Source of the DNA: Hyphomicrobiales bacterium
Lineage (GTDB): Bacteria; Pseudomonadota; Alphaproteobacteria; Rhizobiales; Rhizobiaceae
DNA: 37,703 nucleotides
NCBI GenBank assembly: GCA_900469615.1
Contig: UBYA01000036.1
Location: 1-37,703, forward strand
Direction: 5' to 3'
Positions within the stretch are counted from its first letter, which is position 1, and each line of letters opens with the position of its first letter. Below the pieces are notes generated by a model. It was given only the letters and a program-made list of their open reading frames with translations, did no database searches and was not told the origin of the DNA. Of the stretch, positions 14,774 through 23,590 are shown piece by piece. The translations under genes and the position numbers were made by a program.

Positions 14774-17700
14774 GTTGAACAAAGCGCCAATCTCCGACCT
14801 GTTCAATGTGCCCAACCGCTTTCTGCGATCGGTCCATCTGGAGAAGGATTTCGCAGATCCTAACGCTCTGGAAAATTATATCGTGACGCCCGCCATGGCG
14901 GAAGCCGTGGGTCGCGTCGCAGATGGACTGCGCAGTGGGTCTTCCCACCGCGCTTGGCGGGTCACGGGCGATTACGGGGTTGGTAAATCCTCCTTCGCAC
15001 TGCTTCTGTCGCATCTTTTGAGCAGCTCCAAGAAAGCCGAAAGTATCGATATCTCTGACGCAATTGGGTGGTCGGACCGGCATTTGGAGAAAGACGTCTA
15101 TTGGCCAATCCTGATCACCGGAGCGCGAGAGGGGATCGCCCAGTCTATTCTTCGCGGAGTGGAAGAAGCACTGGCCGTTGGTGGTCGCCGTATGCCGTCT
15201 ATTGACCTGGAAAGCTTGCAGCACGCGATCAGCGCCTGCAAAACGGCAAAAACCACCAGGCCATTCGACCGTTTGATTGCCCTCCTGCGCGAACAGGCGG
15301 CCGCGTCTGGTCTCGGTGTCGCGCTGATCATCGATGAGCTTGGAAAGCTGCTCGAATATGCGGCGCAGAACCCGGATGAGCAGGATGTCTATGTTCTGCA
15401 GCGCCTGGCCGAAACTGCCGCACGAAGTGGTGAGAAGCCCTTCCTCGTCTTAGGGCTTTTGCACCAGGGCTTTCAAGCCTATGCCGAGAGGCTGCCGGTC
15501 GCAACACGTCATGAATGGGACAAGGTCGCTGGCCGATTTGACGAAATTGTCTTTGATCAGCCTCTTGCCCATACCGCGGCCTTGATTTCCGGCGCGCTGG
15601 GGCTCTCCACTGAAAGCCTGCCGGCTGAAACTCTCGAAGAAGCTCGCGAGGCAGCACGCGCGACCGGATCGATGGGGTGGTTGGGCGGCGCCACAACAAG
15701 CGCAACGACGATGGATGCCTCGCGCATCTATCCATTGCACCCAACCCTGTTGCCGCCGCTGGCACGATTTTTCGCTCGGTTTGGACAAAACGAGAGATCG
15801 CTGTTCGGATTTCTCCTGTCGGGCGAACCCTTCGCCCTTCAGTCCTTTAGCGAACGAGCCCATGTGGGCGACGCTTGGTATACTATTGGCGAGTTCTACG
15901 ACTACGTCCGCGCCAATTTCGGTCATCGCCTGACCGGGCAGAGCTACCAGAGTCAGTGGTTGCGGATCGCCAATACCATCGACGCCCTGGCCGATAGAGC
16001 CCCGCTTGAACTAAAGATCGCCAAGACGGTGGGACTACTCAATCTTCTCGATGCCGACGATCTGCTGCCGACCAGGAGAGCAATCCACGCTTGCCTCTCA
16101 ACCGTTCCAGAGACTGACGTCGATCAGGCCATCGAGCAACTGGAACTCGATGGCGTCTTGTTCAGCCGTGGCGAGCGCAGCGGCTTTCGGCTTTGGCGCA
16201 ATGCAAGCGTCAACCTGGTCGCAGCATTCGAGAATGCCAAACGCGCGCTGGGACCAGTCGAGAAGGTTGGACTGCATCTGGCGCCGTTCCTGGCCAACGA
16301 TACATTGCTCGCACGCCGCCACTATCTCGAAACCGGCACGATGCGCTATTTCGAGATCCGCTGCGCCATCGGTGATCGCCTTGCCGAGACAATCGCAGGA
16401 CCGTGCAACGGCGATGGCATTGTAACGCTCGTTCTTCCTGATACGGCAGAGGAACAGTCTGCAGCGCGGGAAGTCGCAAAGGCCGCAACGACAAATCTGG
16501 AGAATGTCGTTGTCGGCATCCTGCGCCCGCTCGCCTTCCTCGCCCCTGAATTATCGGCGGTGCGGTATTGGCAGTGGGTCCAGAACAACACGCCGGAACT
16601 CCTCGACGACACCATCGCCGCAGAAGAAGTATCGCGGCAGCTGCATTTTGCGATACGCTCGCTAACGTCTCAGTTCGCCATGGTCTCGGGTCTCGACCGT
16701 TCCAGTGCCTCTATGGTCGAATGGTATCATCGGGGCGCAGAGCTCACGCTCGAGACAACGCTGGCGAACACGCTCTCGCTTCTTTGCGACAGGCTGTTTA
16801 CAAGCGCTCCTCGCGTTGCCAACGAGCTGATCAATAAAAACGTCCTGAGCAGCGCTGCGGCCTCAGCGCGCATGCGCCTGATCGAGGGTGTGTTCGATGC
16901 GGCAGAGCGACCATTGTTCGGAATGGACGCGGTCAAGGCGCCGCCGGAAAAGTCGATCTATCTGTCAATATTTAAGGCGGGCCGCCTTCATGTCGAGGCC
17001 GACGGCCACTTCCAGCTGGCCAAACCAACATCGGAAAATGACCCGCTGAACCTGCGGCCTTCGCTTTCGCGGCTGATGTTCATGATCCGCCAGGCTTTGG
17101 GCAATCGTGTCTGCGTCAGTGCATTGCTGGACGACCTCAAGCAGGCGCCCTATGGCGTGCGCGATGGCCTTGCGCCCCTGCTACTTGCTCTGGTCCTCAA
17201 GATCCACAGCCACGAGCTGGCAGTCTATGAGAACGGCACCTTCCTCGCGCGCTTTGGCGCGCTGGAATTCCAGAGGATGACACGCGCGACCGCAGCTTTT
17301 GAGATCCAGTATTGCAGCGTTGAAGGCGTTCGATCGGACGTTTTCGGTCAGCTGGCCAAAGCTTTCGCAAACAGCGTGACCGATAGACAACCCGTACTTT
17401 TGGACGTCGTCCAGGAGCTTTGCCAGTTCGCCGCCCGGTTGCCGGAACAAACGCGTAAATCCCGCGGTCTGTCACCCGTCACGCGCGCCGTCCGCGATGT
17501 CCTGACGACCGCCACAGAGCCAGCAACGCTTTTGTTTCATGATCTACCAAAGGCCTGCGGGCTCGAGGCTTTCGCCTTGGATGCCCCTTCGTCGCCCGAA
17601 GCTGCAGAGCAGTTCGTCAAGCTTTTGGGCGAAGCCGTCAACGAACTGCAGACGGCCTATGGCAAACTTCTCGAACGTATCGTTGATCGTGTGGCGGAAG

Positions 17701-18233
17701 CTTCAGGTTTTGAACCGGGAAGTTTCGACCGCACTGTATTGGCCAATAGGGCGGCGCGGGTTTCCTTGCTTGTGCGTGAACCGAGATTGCGCGCCTTTTC
17801 GCTCCGGCTGAGAGATCCAGGCCTTTCGAACGATGCATGGGCCGAAGCGTTAGCAAGTTTCGTTGTCGCCCGACCGCCGGCTAAATGGATGCCCGGCGAT
17901 GAGGCCCGGTTCGGTGAGGAGATTGGTGCACTTGCCGAACTTTTCAAGAAAGTAGAAGCGGCGGCGTTCAGCGGCTCCAACGGCCAGGCAGCGCCGGACG
18001 CTGTAAGGGTCAATTTGACTCGGCCTGATGGGCAGGATTTCGTTCAGGTTGTCGACAATATCACCCTTTCGCCAACCGAGATGCGCATCATGGAAGACCT
18101 GGCGTCGATGCTCCCTCAAGGCGAACACAAGCGTGTGCAAATGCTCACGAATCTGTTGCTCAGAGAGCTGAAGGCCAAGAGCGATGTGGCATCAAAAGAG
18201 CCGGAGACGGTTGGAAATCAGGTCAAGTCATGA
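14766..18233 (+). CDS. sspC: Large P-loop ATPase, SspC-like
   Basis: A 1155-residue ATPase. Walker A is TGDYGVGKSS near residues 67-76 and Walker B is ALIIDELGK with D190 and E191. The rest is long, mostly helical sequence with no second clear catalytic motif. Position between the DUF4007 gene and the PAPS-reductase-like gene matches SspC, which supplies the ATPase activity for backbone sulfur modification. BrxC-type ATPases of BREX are also about this size, but no pglZ or methyltransferase is near. ATG 14766 is chosen because it gives the same 8-nt overlap (ATGTCTGA) as other junctions here; ATG 14751 is possible. The stop overlaps the next start as ATGA. Confidence 0.8.
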   Translation: MSELNKAPISDLFNVPNRFLRSVHLEKDFADPNALENYIVTPAMAEAVGRVADGLRSGSSHRAWRVTGDYGVGKSSFALLLSHLLSSSKKAESIDISDAIGWSDRHLEKDVYWPILITGAREGIAQSILRGVEEALAVGGRRMPSIDLESLQHAISACKTAKTTRPFDRLIALLREQAAASGLGVALIIDELGKLLEYAAQNPDEQDVYVLQRLAETAARSGEKPFLVLGLLHQGFQAYAERLPVATRHEWDKVAGRFDEIVFDQPLAHTAALISGALGLSTESLPAETLEEAREAARATGSMGWLGGATTSATTMDASRIYPLHPTLLPPLARFFARFGQNERSLFGFLLSGEPFALQSFSERAHVGDAWYTIGEFYDYVRANFGHRLTGQSYQSQWLRIANTIDALADRAPLELKIAKTVGLLNLLDADDLLPTRRAIHACLSTVPETDVDQAIEQLELDGVLFSRGERSGFRLWRNASVNLVAAFENAKRALGPVEKVGLHLAPFLANDTLLARRHYLETGTMRYFEIRCAIGDRLAETIAGPCNGDGIVTLVLPDTAEEQSAAREVAKAATTNLENVVVGILRPLAFLAPELSAVRYWQWVQNNTPELLDDTIAAEEVSRQLHFAIRSLTSQFAMVSGLDRSSASMVEWYHRGAELTLETTLANTLSLLCDRLFTSAPRVANELINKNVLSSAAASARMRLIEGVFDAAERPLFGMDAVKAPPEKSIYLSIFKAGRLHVEADGHFQLAKPTSENDPLNLRPSLSRLMFMIRQALGNRVCVSALLDDLKQAPYGVRDGLAPLLLALVLKIHSHELAVYENGTFLARFGALEFQRMTRATAAFEIQYCSVEGVRSDVFGQLAKAFANSVTDRQPVLLDVVQELCQFAARLPEQTRKSRGLSPVTRAVRDVLTTATEPATLLFHDLPKACGLEAFALDAPSSPEAAEQFVKLLGEAVNELQTAYGKLLERIVDRVAEASGFEPGSFDRTVLANRAARVSLLVREPRLRAFSLRLRDPGLSNDAWAEALASFVVARPPAKWMPGDEARFGEEIGALAELFKKVEAAAFSGSNGQAAPDAVRVNLTRPDGQDFVQVVDNITLSPTEMRIMEDLASMLPQGEHKRVQMLTNLLLRELKAKSDVASKEPETVGNQVKS

Positions 18234-19081
18234 AGTCATACAGCGCTGACATAAAAGATATTTTTGGGGACGTTGAGCCACGACATATCCTTAGCCTGAG
18301 CGGCGGGAAAGATAGCGCGGCACTGGCCATCTATTTGCGTGATCGGGTCCCAACGATCGAATACATCTTCCATGATACGGACAAGGAACTTCCCGAGACC
18401 TACGATTATATTGCCCGGCTGGAGGCCATCCTAGGCAAGCCGATCGTGCGCACGACGCCCGCCGATAGCTTCGATCACTGGCTGGCCGTCTATCGAGGCA
18501 TGCTGCCATCCAACCACCGCAGATGGTGCACGCGCATGCTGAAGCTGAAGCCATTCGAGACCTATGTCGGCGACGGACCCGTCATCAATTATGTCGGTCT
18601 GCGCGCAGACGAAAATCGCACCGGTTATATCAGCACGAAGTCGAACATTCTTGCCGTATACCCATTCCAGGACGACGGGCTTGTGCGCTCCGATATCATC
18701 CGAATCCTTGAAGATTCAGGCCTTGGCCTCCCGCCCTACATGGATTGGGGCCGCTCCCGCTCTGGCTGCTACTTCTGCTTCTATCAGCAGAAGATCGAGT
18801 GGGTGCGCCTGCTGGAAACCCATCCGGATCTGTACGAACTGGCGATGGAATACGAGGAACGCTCCGTCCAGTTCGGCGAACAATTCTACTGGTGCCAGAG
18901 CGAGTCGCTGCGTCAGCTTAGAGAGCCTGACCGCGTGGAAAAGATCAAATCCGACTGGGAGAAGGCTCAGGCCCGCAAACGCGCGAAGCGGACTAACCGC
19001 TCGCTCATCGAGACCCTAGGAGGCCTGGAGGTCGAAGACGACGCCCATCTTCGGGACGGATGTCTGGTTTGCTCGATTTGA
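18230..19081 (+). CDS. sspD: PAPS-reductase-like PP-loop enzyme, SspD/DndC-like
   Basis: A 283-residue member of the PAPS reductase/ATP pyrophosphatase family. The PP-loop SGGKDS is at residues 24-29, followed by FHDTDKELPETYDY and WCTRMLK. Cysteines at 100, 180 and 183 (SGCYFC), and a C-terminal pair at 278 and 281 (GCLVC), could carry an Fe-S cluster and the transferred sulfur. In phosphorothioation systems this enzyme activates the DNA phosphate and inserts sulfur supplied by the desulfurase. A sulfate-assimilation role is unlikely, because no cys genes flank it and it overlaps the ATPase gene by ATGA. It closes the modification module; the next gene starts 27 nt later. Confidence 0.85.
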   Translation: MKSYSADIKDIFGDVEPRHILSLSGGKDSAALAIYLRDRVPTIEYIFHDTDKELPETYDYIARLEAILGKPIVRTTPADSFDHWLAVYRGMLPSNHRRWCTRMLKLKPFETYVGDGPVINYVGLRADENRTGYISTKSNILAVYPFQDDGLVRSDIIRILEDSGLGLPPYMDWGRSRSGCYFCFYQQKIEWVRLLETHPDLYELAMEYEERSVQFGEQFYWCQSESLRQLREPDRVEKIKSDWEKAQARKRAKRTNRSLIETLGGLEVEDDAHLRDGCLVCSI

Positions 19082-19107
19082 GGTAAGCGGCGGGGGGCCG
19101 GAATATT

Positions 19108-20946
19108 ATGGCGGGACTGGGGAAAAAATGGGTGCGGTTCGTACGGCAGTACGGCCCGATCGCGCGTAACGACAATATGTACGATGAGCGCATCCAGAAG
19201 TCAGCCAGGCGCTATGGCGTCGATGCGATCAATTTTCCTCACCCTTACGAAGCGCGACTGCTTGCAGCGATTTCGTCGAATGCTCCAAAAGCGATGTCCG
19301 TGGTCCTGACAGGCACCGCCGGCGACGGCAAGAGCCGCTTGTGTGGTCGTGTCTGGAAGGCTCTTGGTGGCGATGAACGGACCTGGGGACTTGATGACAT
19401 TTATCATGAGACTAAAGCCCAGATCGCCGGTAGAGAACGGGTCGTCGGAATAATCCGCGACCTTACCGCTCTACCCGAACAGGGCCCTTATGGCGCTTTT
19501 GCCGACAAGGCATCGTTGCTTCTCGCCGTCAGTAGCGCATTCCTGGACCCAGATCCTGACACGATCTACGTCGTCGCCGCCAATGATGGGCAGTTGATGG
19601 ACACTTGGCGTCGCCTGGACAATGGCGGATCCGCAGCCGAAACCCGCGCCCTGCTGGAACAGTGCCTCATCGATGGCAGAGAAGCCGAGAACGTGGCCTT
19701 CTTCAATCTCAGCACCGTTCCGTGCACGGAGATATTGGAGCTGGCTCTTTCCGCGCTGCTGTCGCATCCGGGCTGGAACGAAGCCTATCAGGAAAGCGAG
19801 CCTGATGGCTTTTTCGGACCGGACTGTCCGATCCGCCGGAACTATGAAATCCTTTCCTCTGCGCCTTTCCAGAGCAGGTTGATCGCCCTCTTCAAGCTGA
19901 TGGAGCTCAACGAGCTGCATACACCGATCCGCCGCGTTCTTCTACTCTTGTCCAACATGTTGCTCGGCCATCCTGCGGCGACAGACCGTCTGATGCAGCC
20001 TGCAGACATCAGGGGCTACATCCATGATCGCACGGCGTTCAAGGGCGACATCTACCAGAATGTCTTTGGGGCCAACCTGACGCCGGCGCGTCGGGATGGG
20101 TTGGAGATCATCGAATTCCTCAACCGCTTTGGCATTGGAGAGGAGACCACCAACCGGGTAGACAATATTCTCGTCTTCGGACCAAATGACGAGAATTTGC
20201 GCGTTTATTATCAGGAGCTGATCGAAGATGGCTTATCCAAGGATAGTTTGGAAAGACTTCGGTCCCAACGCAATCAGTATCTTGAACATCCAGAAACCGC
20301 GCAGGACAATGATCATGAGTTTCTAGCGTCGCTGGCGGCGCAGCGGCGCAAAATGTTTTTTACGATCCCGGATGAGCAGGCGGCCGAGCTCCGCCTCTGG
20401 GATCTGACCGTTTTTAGACATGCAGGCGAATTCCTATCTGCTGTCGTGGAACCGCTGCAACGCGGGGAGCGCGTCGTCCGTGCCAACGTGGCGCAGATCG
20501 TCAAGGGTCTGAACCGGGTGTTTACGGGCATGCTGGTTTCTACCGACCGCGAGCTTCTGATCGCGTCTGGCCTGTCGGGGTCCACAACTGCGGTAAGCCA
20601 AATTCTCCAGGAGCGCGTGAGCGTCGCCCCGCGAAAGGGTGAAAAGATTGAAATCATTTGGGATGGCCTGCCCACGCTGGTCGTCCATCTGGACGATCAT
20701 ACACGGAGCCGTCTGCCTCTCAATCTCGTTCGATACGAGTTTCTGACCCGCGTGGCCGAGGGCGCACTGCCAGGCAGCTTTTCGCGCGAATGCCATGAAG
20801 ACATCCTCGCTTTCAAAAGTTCGCTTTTGGCAGCTTTGGCGCGCTCGCGCCCTCAGGAGGATACGGGTGACCTCGTCTTCCGCCTGTTGACGTTGAATGC
20901 CGAAGGCGAGCCGGCCGATGAGGCTATTGAGGTCCGTTATGCTTGA
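19108..20946 (+). CDS. P-loop ATPase in the SspF/DptF position
   Basis: A 612-residue protein with Walker A GTAGDGKS at residues 69-76; a later hydrophobic strand, TIYVVAANDGQL, is a candidate Walker B or sensor region. The rest has no motif I can name. It is the first gene after the four-gene modification module, where SspF of SspABCD-SspFGH systems (and DptF of Dnd systems) is found. I assign it as a restriction-side ATPase by position and motif, not by certain homology. ATG 19108 follows a G-run about 7 nt upstream; ATG 19177 is an alternative that still leaves the P-loop intact. Its stop overlaps the next start by 8 nt (ATGCTTGA). Confidence 0.68.
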   Translation: MAGLGKKWVRFVRQYGPIARNDNMYDERIQKSARRYGVDAINFPHPYEARLLAAISSNAPKAMSVVLTGTAGDGKSRLCGRVWKALGGDERTWGLDDIYHETKAQIAGRERVVGIIRDLTALPEQGPYGAFADKASLLLAVSSAFLDPDPDTIYVVAANDGQLMDTWRRLDNGGSAAETRALLEQCLIDGREAENVAFFNLSTVPCTEILELALSALLSHPGWNEAYQESEPDGFFGPDCPIRRNYEILSSAPFQSRLIALFKLMELNELHTPIRRVLLLLSNMLLGHPAATDRLMQPADIRGYIHDRTAFKGDIYQNVFGANLTPARRDGLEIIEFLNRFGIGEETTNRVDNILVFGPNDENLRVYYQELIEDGLSKDSLERLRSQRNQYLEHPETAQDNDHEFLASLAAQRRKMFFTIPDEQAAELRLWDLTVFRHAGEFLSAVVEPLQRGERVVRANVAQIVKGLNRVFTGMLVSTDRELLIASGLSGSTTAVSQILQERVSVAPRKGEKIEIIWDGLPTLVVHLDDHTRSRLPLNLVRYEFLTRVAEGALPGSFSRECHEDILAFKSSLLAALARSRPQEDTGDLVFRLLTLNAEGEPADEAIEVRYA

Positions 20947-22480
20947 AATGCTGCCGCCACCGCCGGTTTCTGATCACAGATCCAATGACATGTGGGTCGA
21001 CGAGCAAATATGGGGCCATCGGCTTTGGGACGCGACGAGTCCCTGGCTCATTTTTTTGGAGTTCATGGGGGTTGCGGAATCTAAGGACCGCGACGGCCAG
21101 TTATTCGACGCTGCCAGCTCGCACTACCCGTTGCGGTTTCGACCCGCGCAGAGAATGTACCTTCGCAACATTCTCTATAACAATGAGCGGTTGACCCGTA
21201 TTGAGGCGAAAGGATTGGCAGACAGCGCCGCCTGGACCGAATGGCTGTCTTGGATCGAAGAAAATGCACAAGGCGTCCCTTTGCGCGATTTCAGTTATCT
21301 CAAGCGTCGCTTTGGCTCTTTCAGAGACTTCGCAGCTCTTATTTCGATGCTCCGCGGAACCACCATCGAGAACGGAACCAACAAGCGCTGGTCATCGCGC
21401 TTCGTCTTTCCATTTGGTCGGCATGCGCTGTACGAGGATCTGAATGTCAAGAGCAACTCGCCGTCGCGTGAGTACATCAACTTTGGTCTGCCTGGCGAGC
21501 TAGTCTACCAGATGCTGTCCCGATCGAGCGCGGCACCTGCTTTGGCCGAGGAACTTGCCAAAGGCTTTGATGGCGATCGCTGCGATCGGTTGCTATCGCT
21601 TCTGGAGCCCGATCAGCCGGAAGACCGACACTGGCGAGGCAACAGCTATCTTCCCTACCAACGCCACCAGTGCTTTGACGACCTAGCCGGCGACTGGGTG
21701 ACGCTTCTTCGCAGCGATCAGCCGCGCTTTGACATCTATCCTCATTTGGCCATCTTGGGCGCTTTTCACCTTATGCGCTACCAACTATCGGTCGGTGCAG
21801 AAATCAGTGGGACCGAGCAGCCCACATTTGTCTGCGAGATCGTGGGTTCGCGCCGAACGCCCGTACGTGATCTTTCGATTGGGAGTTTCCAGCGAAACGA
21901 TTCAATTCCTGCTCGCGCAATCGATAGCTACTTGGATAGCATCACCACATCTGCCGAGTGGGAAAGAGCTCTGAAGACAGACACGCCGTTCCAGGAATGC
22001 CGGCGTGTGCTTCGTCAAACTGTTCGATGGGGTGATGGCGACGATTATAGCGGACCACACGACCCCGCCGAACTGGCGGGTGCCGTCAAGAGGGCTGCGC
22101 AAGCGCGCCACCGCCAGCACGTTGCCCATGTGCACCGATCCTATGGGGGCGGCGCGGGCCTCGTTTCCCGTCGCGGCACGACACAGTTGCGATACGCCCC
22201 CAACGACGCACTTTTGAAAAGCGTGATTCTCGCCAATGTCGATGTTCGAATGGATTTCGCGGAGTTTCTCGACCTGTTGTTCCAGCGATATGGCCTGGTC
22301 ATCGGCGACAAGGAAGCAGCCCAAGTCCTCTCGGAAGATGAATATGATCGCAAGGCGTTTCAGAATAATGCGGCAAGGCTGGAGCGTCGCCTGAGGACGC
22401 TTGGAATGCTGCGCCGGCTGTCCGACGCCTGTGCCTATGTTGAAAATCCCCTCTCATCGAAAGTCGGCGATCGTGTTTGA
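20939..22480 (+). CDS. Uncharacterised 513-residue defence protein in the SspG/DptG position
   Basis: I recognise no catalytic motif. The sequence is rich in Trp, Arg and acidic residues, soluble, and without membrane segments. A dense basic region (VKRAAQARHRQHVAHVHRSY) lies near residue 380. Start 20939 has TGAGGT 6 nt upstream and overlaps the preceding stop by 8 nt, so it is coupled to the ATPase gene. The order ATPase, about 500-residue protein, then a third gene fits SspF-SspG-SspH. It would be a structural or DNA-binding partner in the effector complex. It appears intact, unlike the next gene. Confidence 0.65.
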   Translation: MLEMLPPPPVSDHRSNDMWVDEQIWGHRLWDATSPWLIFLEFMGVAESKDRDGQLFDAASSHYPLRFRPAQRMYLRNILYNNERLTRIEAKGLADSAAWTEWLSWIEENAQGVPLRDFSYLKRRFGSFRDFAALISMLRGTTIENGTNKRWSSRFVFPFGRHALYEDLNVKSNSPSREYINFGLPGELVYQMLSRSSAAPALAEELAKGFDGDRCDRLLSLLEPDQPEDRHWRGNSYLPYQRHQCFDDLAGDWVTLLRSDQPRFDIYPHLAILGAFHLMRYQLSVGAEISGTEQPTFVCEIVGSRRTPVRDLSIGSFQRNDSIPARAIDSYLDSITTSAEWERALKTDTPFQECRRVLRQTVRWGDGDDYSGPHDPAELAGAVKRAAQARHRQHVAHVHRSYGGGAGLVSRRGTTQLRYAPNDALLKSVILANVDVRMDFAEFLDLLFQRYGLVIGDKEAAQVLSEDEYDRKAFQNNAARLERRLRTLGMLRRLSDACAYVENPLSSKVGDRV

Positions 22481-22769
22481 CGCGCAATACGTTATCGGCA
22501 AGGTCGCCACATCCTTTCTACGCGAAGAACTCAGGCACGACGTGGACAGTGGTACGGCGCGTTTCGTGCTGGACGGGCTAAGTATCAGCCAGACCGTCGC
22601 GATCGCAAAGGCAATCCTGAGCGATCCCTTTTTGGCACCCCTGATCGACCTGAAGCTTCCAAAGTCGCTGTTCGATAGCTTCGGCCTTCCCGATGATGTC
22701 ATTACCGAACGGAACGCGACGTATTTGGCGCTAGGCGGGACGGTGATTTGGCTTACTACGACTGGATGA
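22473..22769 (+). pseudogene. N-terminal remnant of a large defence gene (SspH/DptH position)
   Basis: Starting at GTG 22473, the frame reads about 90 residues that look like the start of a structured protein (FDAQYVIGKVATSFL, GLSISQTVAIAKAIL, LPDDVITERNATYL). It then ends in a short unrelated tail and a TGA at 22767-22769. The start GTGTTTGA repeats the 8-nt overlap used at four other junctions in this island, so it is a true gene start; ATG 22437 is an alternative. In complete systems the third effector gene is a very large translocase-like protein. Here everything after about residue 85 is gone, replaced by the 3' part of a DUF3696 gene in another frame. I interpret it as a deletion remnant. 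Confidence 0.65.
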
Positions 22770-23581
22770 CCAACGCTCAATCCGATGCGGATGTTCTTTG
22801 GTGCGAGGAATTTCCTGAAATCGCCGATCAAGACGAACTTGTGATTTTTACCAAGGGTTTTCAATTTCTTCGCGCCGACCGCATCACACCTTCTGTGACG
22901 TTTCCCAAGTCGCAGTTCGTTGTGGCGCAAGAAAGGTTCCTGGGCGCTCGCGGCGAGTATACCGCGAATTACCTCCTGAAGTTTGGTCACGAGGTCGTCG
23001 TATCTCCATCACGCCTGCATGCCGATGAAAAACAGGCAGCAATGCTATTGGCGCAGTTGAACGCGTGGATGCAAGAATTCAGTCCGGGCGTCCGGGTGGA
23101 ACCGGAAAGCATCCCGATGACCGACTTGGTGCGTCTGGCCTACAGCTATCGGGGCGCTCGTACATCCTATGGTGATCCGCTGCGGCCGACAAATGTCGGC
23201 TTCGGTCTCACCCATGTCTTGCCAGTCGTCACCGCTTGCCTGGCAGCAGCACCAGGATCGATGCTAATCGTGGAAAATCCCGAGGCGCAACTTCATCCGC
23301 GTGGCCAGGTTGCCCTGGGTCGGCTGATTGCCCTGACAGCACAGGCGGGCGTGCAAGTCATCATCGAGACCCACAGTGACCATGTCGTCAACGGTATCCG
23401 ATTGGCGGTTAAAACTGGGCAGCTTGAAGCGAAGAACACGAAATTGCACTTCTTCACGCGGACCCCCGGCAATGCGACTGGTTATGAAAGCCCTATCCTG
23501 AACGATGACGGAAGATTGTCTTTTTGGCCCCGCGACTTTTTTGACCAATGGGAACGGAGCCTGGATCAACTTTTGTCGTAG
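22697..23581 (+). pseudogene. DUF3696 ABC-type ATPase, N-terminally truncated
   Basis: The open frame runs from 22697. The recognisable family sequence starts near 22748 (AYYDW), and the first ATG is at 22766, where it overlaps the upstream TGA as ATGA. About 275 residues remain. They include FLGARGEYTANYLL, RPTNVGFGLTHVLPVV, the Walker B and signature-like run MLIVENPEAQLHPRGQ, ETHSDHVVNGIRLAV, and the C-terminal DUF3696 segment with WPRDFFDQWERSLDQL. The Walker A region that should open the protein is absent here and upstream, so it cannot bind ATP normally. Such ATPases usually pair with a downstream gene, which is present and intact. Translation from 22766 could still give a partial protein. 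Confidence 0.75.
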
Positions 23582-23590
23582 GTAGGTTCA

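Noticed and set aside
14766..18233. BrxC-type ATPase and hence a BREX type 4 system
   Set aside because: A PAPS-reductase-like gene also occurs in BREX type 4, but no pglZ, helicase or methyltransferase gene is present, and the DUF4007 and cysteine desulfurase genes point to SspABCD.
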